Of a DNA stretch of 64,000 bases, positions 18,382 to 27,360 are shown one piece after another (positions within the stretch are counted from its first letter, which is position 1; the number at the start of each line of letters is the position of its first letter). Below the pieces are notes generated by a model that did not search any database, had not been told where the DNA came from, and saw nothing but the letters and a program-made list of their open reading frames with translations. Source of the DNA: Cryobacterium frigoriphilum (lineage in GTDB: Bacteria; Actinomycetota; Actinomycetes; Actinomycetales; Microbacteriaceae); assembly GCF_004403305.1 (NCBI RefSeq), contig NZ_SOHE01000041.1, forward strand, positions 159,674 to 223,673. The letters are read 5' to 3'. Made by a program: the position numbers and the translations under genes.

Positions 18382-20112
18382 CTAGGCGGCGCCCGAGAGC
18401 TTCGCGGCCTGGCGCGCCTCGCGGCGCAGGCGCTGTTCGGCCGGGTCTGGAACCGGAACCGCGCTGATCAGACGCTGCGTGTATGCCTCCTGCGGTGACC
18501 GCAGAATCTGGGCGCTCGTACCCTGCTCGACGAGCTTGCCCTTGTGCATCACGGCAATGCGGTGCGCGAGGGCGTCGACGACCGCGAGGTCGTGGCTGAT
18601 GAACAGGCAGGCGAAGCCGAGGCTGCCCTGCAGCTCCTGCAGCAGGTCGAGGAACCGTGCCTGAACCGAGACGTCGAGCGCGCTCGTGGGTTCATCGGCA
18701 ATGAGCAGGTCGGGATGCAGGGCCAGCGCACGGGCGATGCCGACCCGCTGCTTCTGCCCGCCGGAGAGTTCGTGCGGAAAGCGGTTGCGGTAGCTCGTGG
18801 GCAGCTCAACCTGCTCGAGCAGGGTCTGCACGCGCTTGTCGAGTTCGTCGCCGCGCGCCTCGCCCGAGAGGTACAGGGGCTCTCCGATCGACTCGCCGAT
18901 CGGCATCCGTGGGTTCAGCGACGACGCCGGGTCCTGAAAGACGATGCCGGCCTTGCGGCGCAGCGGGCGCAGGTCCCGCAGGCTCGCCTTCGAGATGTCC
19001 AGGCCGCAGCTGATCAGGGTTCCGTCGGCGATCGGCAGCAGTCCGACGGCGGCCCGCCCGAGCGTTGTCTTGCCCGAACCGGACTCCCCCACGAGCCCGA
19101 CGATCTCGCGCGGGAAGACCTGAAAGTTGATCTCTTTTGCGGCACGGAATGCCGGGATGCGGCCGCGCTTGGGGTAATCGATGGCCACGTTCTGAAAGTC
19201 GAGCACGGGGGCGCCGCCGGCCACCCGCGCGACCTGTTCGCGCTCGACGGTCTCGATGCCGCGCCCGAGGTGCGGCACCGCGGCCAGCAGCTGCTGGGTA
19301 TACGGATGCTGCGCGTTGTTGTAAATTTCGTCGATCGTTCCGGTCTCCACCGTGAAGCCGTTCTTCATGACGAGAACCCGGTCGGCGAGGTCGGCCACGA
19401 CGCCCATGTCGTGGGTGATCAGGATGATGGCGCTGTCGAGGCGGGTGTGCAGGTCGCGCAGCAGGTCGAGAATCTCGGCCTGCACCGTGACGTCGAGGGC
19501 CGTGGTGGGCTCGTCGGCGACGAGCAGCACCGGGTCGCACGAAATCGACTGCGCGATCATGGCCCGCTGACGCTGACCACCGGAGAGTTGGTGCGGAAAC
19601 TTGTTGAAGGTGAGTTCAGGCGTGGGCATTTCGACCATCGTCAGCAGCTCGATCGCCCGGGTCTTCGCCTCGGCGGGAGACATGTCGAAGTGCGAGCGCA
19701 GCGCCTCGGAGATCTGGAAGCCGACGGTGTAGACGGGGTTCAGCGCCGTCATCGGCTCCTGAAAGATCGTCGCCACGGTATTGCCGCGCACCTTGCGCAA
19801 CTCCGCCTCCGGAATGCCGTTGATCTCCTGGCCGAGGAGTTTGATGGAGCCCTGAATGCGCGCGTTCTGCGGCAGCAGGCCCAGCAGGGCCATGGTGCCG
19901 GTGCTCTTTCCGGAGCCGGACTCCCCCACGATCGCGAGTACCTCGCCGCGGCGCACCTGATAGTTCATGCCGATGCTGGCCGGGAACAGTTCGCCCTCGA
20001 CCCAGAAGTCCACGTCAAGGTCGGTGACCTCGAGCACAACCTCGGGAAGCCCGTCGCGGGCCGGTGAAGCGGATGCTGCGTCGGAGTTTCCGAGGGCTGC
20101 TGCGTTAGTCAT
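18382..20112 (-). CDS. Peptide-type ABC importer, fused double ATPase (system 1)
   Basis: 576-aa cytoplasmic ATPase with two complete nucleotide-binding domains, equivalent to OppD plus OppF in one chain. Domain 1 (about residues 25-300) has GESGSGKST and LSGGQRQRAMIA; domain 2 (about 315-560) has GESGSGKTT and LSGGQKQRVGIA. Each has an oligopeptide/dipeptide C-terminal extension (HPYTQQLLAAVPHL; EAYTQRLISAVPVP). It should power the permeases encoded at 20813-23406. It is split from them by a plus-strand PH-domain gene at 20163-20789, so it needs its own promoter in the 50-bp divergent gap. Substrate (peptide, nickel or other) cannot be told from sequence. Confidence 0.93.
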   Translation of the reverse strand: MTNAAALGNSDAASASPARDGLPEVVLEVTDLDVDFWVEGELFPASIGMNYQVRRGEVLAIVGESGSGKSTGTMALLGLLPQNARIQGSIKLLGQEINGIPEAELRKVRGNTVATIFQEPMTALNPVYTVGFQISEALRSHFDMSPAEAKTRAIELLTMVEMPTPELTFNKFPHQLSGGQRQRAMIAQSISCDPVLLVADEPTTALDVTVQAEILDLLRDLHTRLDSAIILITHDMGVVADLADRVLVMKNGFTVETGTIDEIYNNAQHPYTQQLLAAVPHLGRGIETVEREQVARVAGGAPVLDFQNVAIDYPKRGRIPAFRAAKEINFQVFPREIVGLVGESGSGKTTLGRAAVGLLPIADGTLISCGLDISKASLRDLRPLRRKAGIVFQDPASSLNPRMPIGESIGEPLYLSGEARGDELDKRVQTLLEQVELPTSYRNRFPHELSGGQKQRVGIARALALHPDLLIADEPTSALDVSVQARFLDLLQELQGSLGFACLFISHDLAVVDALAHRIAVMHKGKLVEQGTSAQILRSPQEAYTQRLISAVPVPDPAEQRLRREARQAAKLSGAA

Positions 20113-20127
20113 TGCTCACGATCCTGT

Positions 20128-20156
20128 TTGATAGCGCTAAGTGATAGTGCGAAAAT
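20128..20156 (+). promoter_or_regulatory. Candidate promoter for the PH-domain gene
   Basis: TTGATA at 20128-20133 and GAAAAT at 20151-20156 are separated by exactly 17 bp. The expected transcription start falls at or next to the ATG at 20163, so the mRNA would be leaderless; no Shine-Dalgarno is present. The same 50 bp must also contain the promoter and leader of the divergent ATPase gene. Confidence 0.45.
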
Positions 20157-20162
20157 AGTCGG

Positions 20163-20789
20163 ATGCCCACCGAGCCGTCTGAACCTCGTCCGACTTTTGA
20201 GTATCGCCCGATGTTCGGGCGTGTGCTGGCCTGCATCGTTGGCGTGGTCTGCCTGGCCGGTGTGATCGGGCTGGCATTGGCTGGTGACAACGGCAACCTG
20301 CTGCGCACGGTCTGGCTGCCGATGCTGCTGGCATTCCTCGCTTTCGCCCTGTTCTGGCGTCCGAAGATTGTCGTTGCCGACGAAGCCGTGACGGTCGTGA
20401 ATGTGTTTCACACCGTCGTCGTGCCGTGGGGCCTGATCGAGCGCATCGACACCCAGTACAGCGTGACCCTGCACACACCCACCCGTCGCGTGTCGGTGTG
20501 GGCGGCGCCGAGCCCCGGAGTGCGCGGGGCGATCGGCATCGAACGTGCCGATGTGCAGAACCTCAGCACGTCGGCCTACGGCGCCGGAAACAGCGTGCGC
20601 CCCGGCGATTCGGTCAGCACTCCCTCTGGACAGGTGGCCTTCGTGCTGCGTCAGCGTTGGGAAGAGCTGCAGGGCGAGGTGCCCGCCAACCCTGCTCCGG
20701 GCGCCCTGCTCTACACGCTCCACCGCACCACGATCGCCGTGTTCGGCGCTCTGTTGCTGGGCTTCGCGCTGGGCGCCCTGCTCCCCTAG
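20163..20789 (+). CDS. PH-domain-like membrane protein
   Basis: 208 aa. Two N-terminal hydrophobic segments (about residues 20-40 and 46-64) form a hairpin in the membrane. They are followed by a bacterial PH-like (bPH6-type) domain with VVNVFHTVVVPWGLIERIDTQY, and a single C-terminal membrane segment (FGALLLGFALGALLP). Similar to the Mycobacterium low-molecular-weight antigen 6 group; function unknown. It lies on the opposite strand between the permease and ATPase genes of peptide transporter system 1. The gap to the convergent permease gene is only 23 bp. It looks like an insertion into an ancestral five-gene transporter operon, though base composition does not differ visibly from neighbours. 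Confidence 0.7.
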   Translation: MPTEPSEPRPTFEYRPMFGRVLACIVGVVCLAGVIGLALAGDNGNLLRTVWLPMLLAFLAFALFWRPKIVVADEAVTVVNVFHTVVVPWGLIERIDTQYSVTLHTPTRRVSVWAAPSPGVRGAIGIERADVQNLSTSAYGAGNSVRPGDSVSTPSGQVAFVLRQRWEELQGEVPANPAPGALLYTLHRTTIAVFGALLLGFALGALLP

Positions 20790-20812
20790 TTCCACGATCT
20801 GCACCGCCGCAC

Positions 20813-21874
20813 CTACTTCGGCGTGCGGGTGGCGTGGGCGCGACGAGCGAGCGCCTTCGCGAGCGCCTTCGGCGACGGCATCTTCTTCTGGCGCGGGTCG
20901 AAGGCATCCCGCAGCCCGTCGCCGATGAAGTTGACGGTGAGAGCGATGACGATGATGAACACACCGGGCCACCAGAACAGCCAGGGCCGCGTCGCGAACG
21001 CGGCCTGGTTCTCTGACACGATCACGCCGAGTGAGGTGTCCGGGCTCTGCACCCCGAAGCCGAGGAAGCTGAGCGCCGTCTCGGCAAGGATGGCCCCGGC
21101 CATGAGCAGGGTCGCACTCACGATGATGACACCGACCGAGTTCGGCAGGATGTGCTTGAAGATGATGCGCTTGTCGCTCGCGCCGGATACCCGGGCGGCA
21201 TCCACAAATTCGCGTTCCCGCAGGGAGAGAAACTCGCCGCGCACCAGCCGGGCGAGGCCGGTCCAGGCGAACAGCCCAAGGAACAGGCCCAGCACGGGTG
21301 CTCCGAAACCGCCGACCGCACGGCCGACGACCGCTCCGATCACGAGGAACGGAATGGTGATGATGACATCGGTGAAGCGCATCAGCAGGGCGTCGCCGAT
21401 GCCACGGTAGAAGCCGGCGAGTGACCCGATCAACACGCCGAGGCCGGTTCCGACCGCTCCAACGAGCACCATGATCATGATGGACTGCTGCGCGCCGCGC
21501 ATGACGAGGGCGAAGATGTCCTTGCCGATCTGGTCCTGGCCGAACGGGTGCGGGCCGATGCCGAAGCCCGGCCCTGGAATCAGGTTCAGTGTGGGAACCC
21601 CGCGGTTGATCAGCGGCGGGGTCGCGTTCCAGTGCCACTGCCACCAGCCGGGGATGCTGATGCCGAACATGTGCAGCCCGACCGAGCTGTAGGCCAGCAC
21701 GATCACGAAGGCCAGCACGATGATCGAGATGACCGCGCCCTTGTGGTGGAAGAAGCGCTTGCGCACGATCTGACCCTGGCTGAGGCCGACCGTTTGCCGC
21801 TGCTCGATCGTGGTTTCGTCGGCGGATCCTCCGTCAGACGGCGGCACCTGCAGGGCGGAGTTGAGCTCAGACAT
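20813..21874 (-). CDS. Peptide-type ABC importer, permease C (system 1)
   Basis: 353-aa inner-membrane permease of the DppC/OppC type. The N-terminal cytoplasmic tail and first membrane segment (VISIIVLAFVIVLAYS) are followed by the PHPFGQDQIGKDIFALVMRG motif. Five more helices and the EAA loop (EFVDAARVSGASDKRIIFKHILPN) contact the ATPase. A C-terminal GDGLRDAFDPR motif is typical of OppC. The start codon overlaps the stop of permease B by one base (TAATG). It is the last gene of the co-directional block before the oppositely oriented PH gene. Confidence 0.93.
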   Translation of the reverse strand: MSELNSALQVPPSDGGSADETTIEQRQTVGLSQGQIVRKRFFHHKGAVISIIVLAFVIVLAYSSVGLHMFGISIPGWWQWHWNATPPLINRGVPTLNLIPGPGFGIGPHPFGQDQIGKDIFALVMRGAQQSIMIMVLVGAVGTGLGVLIGSLAGFYRGIGDALLMRFTDVIITIPFLVIGAVVGRAVGGFGAPVLGLFLGLFAWTGLARLVRGEFLSLREREFVDAARVSGASDKRIIFKHILPNSVGVIIVSATLLMAGAILAETALSFLGFGVQSPDTSLGVIVSENQAAFATRPWLFWWPGVFIIVIALTVNFIGDGLRDAFDPRQKKMPSPKALAKALARRAHATRTPK

Positions 21875-23406
21875 TAGGACACCCGAATTCTGGGGTCGAG
21901 GGACGCGTAGAGAAGGTCGGCGACCAGGTTGAAGACAACGGCGAGCAGACCGGTCACGACGAAGAAGGCCATGACCGGGTTCGGGTCAATGTGACGCAGT
22001 CCCTCCAGGAAGAGCTGGCCCATACCGCTCCAGCCGAACACGGTCTCGGTGATCACCGCGCCGCCGATCAGGGCACCGATGTCGAGGGCGATCACCGTGG
22101 AGATCGGGATGAGCGCGTTGCGCAGGGCGTGACGCACCACGACAGTGCGCTGCGTGAGACCCTTCGACCGAGCGGTGCGAATGTAGTCCTGATTCATCAC
22201 CTCGAGCATGCTCGCCCTGGTGTAGCGGGTGAGGCTCGCGAAGGAGATCAGAATGATCGCGATCGTCGGCAGCAACAGGTGGGTGAAGGTATCGATGCCC
22301 TGGATCCAGAAGTTTCCGCCGAGGTTCGGGGTCGCCGATCCGATCGTGGCGATCGGGCGACCGTTGATGCGCGTGGAGTTGAAATAGGCGTTCCAGTACA
22401 TCAGGAACCCCTCGAGTGCGATCACGGCGCCGATGATGAAGGCGACGATGGCCGAGGTGCGGGCCGACTGCCAGCGGTCGCGTCCGCCGAAGAAATAGCC
22501 GATCACACCTCCGCCGATGATGGCGCCGACAGCGAGCGCCAGGAACAGCGGCAGGTTCATGCCGGGGAAGACGAAATAGGTCATCGGGTAGTACAGTGCG
22601 ATGCCCACGACGGCGGTCACCAGAGCACCCCGCACGGCGTGCTTGTTCGCAAGGCCAACGGAGATCGCGGTGACTCCGAGTGCCGCGGCAATCGCCGTGA
22701 CGGCAACACCCACGATGCCCACGTTCGGGGTCGTGAACCAGTTGGTCAGTTCGAAGTAGACGAGCATGGCCGCGGTCGATGCTGTTGCCACCCCGAGGGT
22801 GACGAGCCGGCGTTTGGCCGCTCCGCCCAGAAAGGACATCCAGAGCAGGCCGGACACGATCGAGATGCCGATCACGACCGGAACGCCGATCAGGGGGTCG
22901 GCGAGCCAGTTGTTGAAGCCGATGGCGATGTACTGCTTGAGCAGCACGGCCACCCAGAAAATGGGGAGCGAGAAGAACAGGAACGACGCGAAGGTGATCG
23001 AGTAGTCGTATCCGCTGTACTGGCGAAGGGCCGTAGTGATACCGACGATCAGGCCGACAACGATGGCGATGATCTGGGCGCCGGTGACCAACTGCAGTGT
23101 TGATCCCATGGCCTGTTCCAGCAGCGTGAGCACGGGCAGTCCCTGCACGTTGACGCCGAAATCGCACTGGCCGACGAAGCACTGGCCGACGCCGCCGAGC
23201 CAGAGAAAGTACCGAAGAAATGGGGGAACGTCAAGGTTGAGTCGCATGCTGAGCGAGTCCATGAGCTGTTGCTTGTTCGGGGCATTGCCCTGGCGCAGTT
23301 CCTCGAGCGGATCGCCGGACAGGGCGACGAGCATGTACATGAGAAACGTTGCGGCCAAAAGAACGAAAAAAGCGGCGATCAGACGCCGGGTGACAAATGA
23401 AGCCAT
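21874..23406 (-). CDS. Peptide-type ABC importer, permease B (system 1), enlarged
   Basis: 510-aa inner-membrane permease of the DppB/OppB type. The start ATG at 23406 (MASFVTRRLIAAFF) begins at the first membrane helix; the longer frame upstream lacks sense. Core family features are SGDPLEELRQGNAP near the N-terminus, an EAA loop (DYIRTARSKGLTQRTVVVRHALRN) and the C-terminal DLLYASLDPRIRVS. Typical OppB proteins have about 310-340 residues. Here an extra block of roughly 180-200 residues (about 170-365), with five or so hydrophobic segments, sits between the periplasmic loop and the second half. Long forms exist in other actinobacteria; the added part has no assigned role. Confidence 0.9.
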   Translation of the reverse strand: MASFVTRRLIAAFFVLLAATFLMYMLVALSGDPLEELRQGNAPNKQQLMDSLSMRLNLDVPPFLRYFLWLGGVGQCFVGQCDFGVNVQGLPVLTLLEQAMGSTLQLVTGAQIIAIVVGLIVGITTALRQYSGYDYSITFASFLFFSLPIFWVAVLLKQYIAIGFNNWLADPLIGVPVVIGISIVSGLLWMSFLGGAAKRRLVTLGVATASTAAMLVYFELTNWFTTPNVGIVGVAVTAIAAALGVTAISVGLANKHAVRGALVTAVVGIALYYPMTYFVFPGMNLPLFLALAVGAIIGGGVIGYFFGGRDRWQSARTSAIVAFIIGAVIALEGFLMYWNAYFNSTRINGRPIATIGSATPNLGGNFWIQGIDTFTHLLLPTIAIILISFASLTRYTRASMLEVMNQDYIRTARSKGLTQRTVVVRHALRNALIPISTVIALDIGALIGGAVITETVFGWSGMGQLFLEGLRHIDPNPVMAFFVVTGLLAVVFNLVADLLYASLDPRIRVS

Positions 23407-23523
23407 GAGCGGTGGCAACCTACCTGTAGTCGGGGGAAGGCGCTGGGACCAGTTGGTCCCAGCGCCCGCACTGCATGTCAATCGTTAGTCGAGATTTCAC
23501 TCGTTAATCGAGCTGGGGCTCCA

Positions 23524-25332
23524 CTATGCGTCTGCCAGTGTCCAATCCCAGACGTTCCAGAAGATGGTCGGCGCCAGAATCGACGGCTCGATGCCCTCGA
23601 TCTTGTCGCTGAACGCCGTGACTCCGGGGAACTGGAAGATCGTGACCCCGTAGTAGTTGTCGTAGAGCAGCTTGTCGAGTTCCTGCTGAAGCGCAACCTG
23701 TGCTTCAGGGTCGAACTCGCCACTCAGCTCCTGGATGACCGAGTCGACCTCTTCGTTGGAGAAGAAGTTCATGTTGTTGATGCCGCCGGTTTCGAACGTC
23801 GGTCCCGATTCCGTCACCGCGAGGCTCGTGGACTGCCAGCCGAACAGCGAGGCGTCGTACGCGCCGGGGGTTCCGAGCAGGCCACCCCATTCGGTGCTGC
23901 CGCAGTCGGTCACGTTGAAGCCGGCGAGGGCTGCGGAGGTCTGGATCAGCTGGAACTCGTTGACCCGACGCGGGTTGTTCGAGGCGTAGAGCACGCAGAC
24001 CTCGGGGCTCGTCACTCCGGCCTCGGCGAGGAGTGCCGTGGCACCCTCGACGTCGACGTCGGCGTAGGCCTCTGAGCCGTTGGCGGCGACGGAGTCGTCG
24101 TAGCCTGCGGCGCCCGGAACGAGAATCTGCGAACCACGCAACTCGGCGTCGTCGCCGACGATCGGCTTGATGAGCTTGTCGAGGATCTCCTGACGCGGGA
24201 TGACCTTCAGGAAGGCCTCACGCACGAGCGGGTCGTTGAAGACACCGCTCTTGGACTGGTCGACCTGCAGGTCGACGTGCTCGTAGGTTCCTTCAACGCC
24301 CTTGATCACCGTGACGTTCTCAACCGCGTCGAGCGCGGTCACGAGGTCGGAGGTGGACTGGGGCGAGATGACATCGACGTCGCCGTTTTCGAGCGCCTGA
24401 ACGGCAGCGAGCGGGTCGTCGATGAAGCGAACCGTGATCTCTTCGATCGACGGGGTGTTCGCTCCGGTGTAGTCGGGGTTCGCCGTGAGAGTGATGTACT
24501 GGTCGGCTACGAACGCGGAGATCGTGTACGGGCCGGTTCCGAGGTAGAGCTCGGGGTCATCGGGCAGTTCGGTGAAGTTGAAGCCGCCGTTCCAGAACGA
24601 GGAGATCGGTGCGAGGGCGGCATCGTCGCCGTCTTCGATGGCCGCGACAACGGCATCCTTGGCCTCGGCGTTGTCGGTGAGCTCGAGGGCGTTCTTGCCC
24701 ACGACGTGTGCGGGCAGGGCGCTCGGCAGGGCCAGCTCCCAGTCGACGTACGGCGAGCTGTAGACCATGGTCATCGACTTGCCGTCGTCGCTGATGGTGG
24801 GGGTGTCGCGCACGAGACCCAGGCCGGAGTCGGGCTGGGCGCCGGAGTCGAAGTAGACGACGTCGGTGGGGAACGCGTCGGTGAATTCACCGGTTTCCGC
24901 ATCGGTGAAGTCGGCGGGATCGAAGTCGGGGGTGTCGAGGGAGCGCGAGTTGGCGGCCCAGTCGAGCAGCAGGTCGGCAGCGTCGACGTCGGTTCCGTCT
25001 GACCACTTCACATCGTCGGCGATGGTGTACTTCACCGTGAGCGGGTCTTCGGAGACCATTTCGTAGCTGCCGAAGGCCTCGTTCGTCACCAGCTCCGGGG
25101 TGTTGTCGTAGTAGTTGAACCAGTCGTTCGTCATGTAAATGATGTTGTTGTTGGCCGTCGCGTTACCGAAAGAGGTCGCCCCGTTGTACGAGTAGAAGGC
25201 CTGGTTCCATGCGACGTTGACCGACGTACCGGTGTCGAGTCCGGAATCGGCCGTGGGGGCCGAACAGCCGGACAGAACGAGCGCGGCGGCGCCAACGGTG
25301 GCAACAGTTGCCCCGATGCGTCTGATTCTCAT
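23524..25332 (-). CDS. Peptide-type ABC importer, substrate-binding lipoprotein (system 1)
   Basis: 602-aa family 5 extracellular solute-binding protein. The ATG at 25332 is set by a strong AGGAGG four bases upstream. The signal peptide MRIRRIGATVATVGAAALVL ends in lipobox LSGC. The SBP_bac_5 fold is indicated by the TIADDVKWSDGTDVDAADLL segment, the GTGPYTISAF motif and repeated ALENGDVDV-like regions. The first gene of system 1, it is followed by two permeases 117 bp downstream. It shares a leader motif (ACCCTAGGGAGGGGT, 25403-25417) with the system 2 lipoprotein gene. Ligand unknown. Confidence 0.93.
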   Translation of the reverse strand: MRIRRIGATVATVGAAALVLSGCSAPTADSGLDTGTSVNVAWNQAFYSYNGATSFGNATANNNIIYMTNDWFNYYDNTPELVTNEAFGSYEMVSEDPLTVKYTIADDVKWSDGTDVDAADLLLDWAANSRSLDTPDFDPADFTDAETGEFTDAFPTDVVYFDSGAQPDSGLGLVRDTPTISDDGKSMTMVYSSPYVDWELALPSALPAHVVGKNALELTDNAEAKDAVVAAIEDGDDAALAPISSFWNGGFNFTELPDDPELYLGTGPYTISAFVADQYITLTANPDYTGANTPSIEEITVRFIDDPLAAVQALENGDVDVISPQSTSDLVTALDAVENVTVIKGVEGTYEHVDLQVDQSKSGVFNDPLVREAFLKVIPRQEILDKLIKPIVGDDAELRGSQILVPGAAGYDDSVAANGSEAYADVDVEGATALLAEAGVTSPEVCVLYASNNPRRVNEFQLIQTSAALAGFNVTDCGSTEWGGLLGTPGAYDASLFGWQSTSLAVTESGPTFETGGINNMNFFSNEEVDSVIQELSGEFDPEAQVALQQELDKLLYDNYYGVTIFQFPGVTAFSDKIEGIEPSILAPTIFWNVWDWTLADA

Positions 25333-25402
25333 ATTTCCTCCTGTGCAGGGTGGACCAGTGAAAGTGATCCGCAGAGGCTCACTTCCGTGCTGGGTACCTT
25401 TG

Positions 25403-25417
25403 ACCCTAGGGAGGGGT
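25403..25417. promoter_or_regulatory. Leader motif shared by ABC systems 1 and 2 (copy 1)
   Basis: ACCCTAGGGAGGGGT about 70 bp upstream of the system 1 lipoprotein start. The same position of system 2 has ACCCTAGATAGGGGT (31149-31163), 13 of 15 bases identical. Read on the minus strand it contains CTAGGGT, which could also serve as a -10 element (TAGGGT). A shared operator or promoter core are both possible. Confidence 0.45.
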
Positions 25418-25505
25418 AGACACCAGCGCCTAACAAAGTCGCGAAACGTTACACGTTGGTAACCAATAATTGCGAATAATTGGCTGGAATGCACAAATTC
25501 ATCGA

Positions 25506-25519
25506 TGTAAGCGCTTCAA
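25506..25519. promoter_or_regulatory. LacI/cre-like operator candidate
   Basis: TGTAAGCGCTTCAA matches 13 of 14 positions of the cre consensus (TGWAARCGYTWNCW) and is centred on the palindrome AAGCGCTT. It lies about 175 bp upstream of the system 1 lipoprotein start and about 110 bp upstream of the system 2 ATPase stop codon (25618, transcribed toward it). A LacI-family regulator is inferred; none is encoded in the window. Confidence 0.35.
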
Positions 25520-25617
25520 CTGACTGAGAACGTTCGTCACACCGCCGGTTTACTCAATTATCTTGATTCACCGGCGATGCCCGGAGCGGCCCAGAGCGGC
25601 CCAGTAGAGCCTGGACG

Positions 25618-27360
25618 CTACCGGCCGAACTCGAAGTCCCCGCCGGGAATCGCCGCGAGCAACTCCTGAGTGTAGGCCTGCTGCGGGTTGTCGAAGACGT
25701 CGTCCGTCGACGCCGCCTCGACGATGCGACCCTTCTGCATGACACAGACGTTGTCGGCCACGAGGCGAACCACCGCGAGGTCGTGCGTGATGAACAGGTA
25801 GGTCAGCTCGAGTTCGGTCTGCAGCTCGGTCAGCAGGTTCAGAATCTGGCCCTGCACGAGCACGTCGAGCGCCGATACCGCCTCATCGAGCACGAGCACG
25901 TCGGGCTTGAGGGCGAGCGCCCTGGCGATGGCGATGCGCTGCCGCTGCCCGCCCGAGAGCTCGCTCGGGTAGCGAAACTGAGTCGCCGCCGGTAGCGACA
26001 CTTGGTCGAGCAGCTCGAGTACGCGAGCCTGACGCTCTCTACGGGAGCCGATGTTGTGTGCGAGCAGTGGTTCGGCGATCGTATTGCCCACGTTGTACTG
26101 CGGATCGAGCGAGCCATACGGGTCCTGGAACACGGGCTGCACGCGCCGTCGAAACTTCAGCAGCTCCTTGCCCTTGAGCCCGGCCACGTCTGTGCCGTCA
26201 AACGCGATGCTGCCGCTCGTGAGGGACTCGAGCTGCAGAATCAGTTTGGCAACGGTGGATTTGCCCGAGCCCGACTCGCCGACGATCGCCGAGGTGGTGC
26301 CCTTCTTGATACCGAAGGACACATCGTTCACCGCGAGCAGCTCGGTGTACTTGAGCCCCTTGGTGCGGATGCGGTACATCTTGCTCACGCCCTGGACCGT
26401 GATGAGGTCGCCGGACGGTGCCAGCTCTTCCCGAATCGCGGCCCGGTCGATCAGTGCGGTGTCGGTGCCTCCACTGGAGTAAATATCCGCTGCCTCATCG
26501 TGCTTCTTCGCCTGGATGCGCTTGGAGGCGAGGCTCGGTGCCGCCGCCACCAGGCGCTGCGTGTACGGATGCTTCGGGTTGGCCAAAATCTGCTGTGACG
26601 GCCCCGACTCGACGATCTTGCCCTTGTACATGACCACGAGCTGTTCGGCCCGCTCCGCGGCGAGGCCGAGGTCGTGGGTGATGAACAGCACGCTGGTGCC
26701 GTAGTCGCGGGTCAGGGTGCCGAGGTGGTCGAGGATCTGGCGCTGCACGGTCACGTCGAGCGCACTCGTTGGCTCGTCGGCGATCAGTAGTTTCGGGCGG
26801 CTCGAGAGGCCGATGCCGATCAGCACCCGCTGGCGCATGCCGCCGGAGAACTGGTGCGGGTACTGCTTGAGACGGTCTTCGGCGTCGCTGAGGCCGGCCT
26901 CCTGCAGCACTTCGACCGTGCGCGCACGCAGGGCCTTGCCGCGCAGGTCGCTGTTGGCCTTGATCGCCTCTTCGACCTGGAAGCCGATGTTCCACACCGG
27001 GTTGAGGTTCGACATCGGGTCCTGGGGCACGTAGCCGATCTGGCTGCCGCGCACGCCCTGCATCTCGGTCGCCGTCAGCGCGGTCAGGTCGCGGCCCTGG
27101 AACAGAATCTGCCCGGCCGTCACCCGCCCGGTGCCGGCCAGCAGATTTATGATGGCCTGCGCCGTCGTGGTCTTGCCCGAGCCGGACTCCCCCACGATCG
27201 CGAGGGTCTGACCCGCGTAGAGGGTGAGGCTGACGCCGCGCACGGCGGGAACGACACCGTACTGGGTCGTGAAGCCGACCTCGAGGTCGCGAATCTGCAG
27301 CAGCGGGCTGCTGTCATCCACGGAAATGGTGGGAATGGACTGGGTTACTAACCGGGTCAT
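25618..27360 (-). CDS. Peptide-type ABC importer, fused double ATPase (system 2)
   Basis: 580-aa two-domain ATPase (OppD-OppF fusion). Domain 1 carries GESGSGKTT and FSGGMRQRVLIG; domain 2 (from about residue 325) carries GESGSGKST and LSGGQRQRIAIA. The extensions HPYTQRLVAAAPSL and QAYTQELLAAIPGG follow each domain. Its ATG overlaps the permease C stop by 4 bp, so unlike systems 1 and 3 the ATPase remains in the operon with its permeases. It is the last gene of a lipoprotein-permease-permease-ATPase operon. Substrate not predictable. Confidence 0.93.
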   Translation of the reverse strand: MTRLVTQSIPTISVDDSSPLLQIRDLEVGFTTQYGVVPAVRGVSLTLYAGQTLAIVGESGSGKTTTAQAIINLLAGTGRVTAGQILFQGRDLTALTATEMQGVRGSQIGYVPQDPMSNLNPVWNIGFQVEEAIKANSDLRGKALRARTVEVLQEAGLSDAEDRLKQYPHQFSGGMRQRVLIGIGLSSRPKLLIADEPTSALDVTVQRQILDHLGTLTRDYGTSVLFITHDLGLAAERAEQLVVMYKGKIVESGPSQQILANPKHPYTQRLVAAAPSLASKRIQAKKHDEAADIYSSGGTDTALIDRAAIREELAPSGDLITVQGVSKMYRIRTKGLKYTELLAVNDVSFGIKKGTTSAIVGESGSGKSTVAKLILQLESLTSGSIAFDGTDVAGLKGKELLKFRRRVQPVFQDPYGSLDPQYNVGNTIAEPLLAHNIGSRRERQARVLELLDQVSLPAATQFRYPSELSGGQRQRIAIARALALKPDVLVLDEAVSALDVLVQGQILNLLTELQTELELTYLFITHDLAVVRLVADNVCVMQKGRIVEAASTDDVFDNPQQAYTQELLAAIPGGDFEFGR

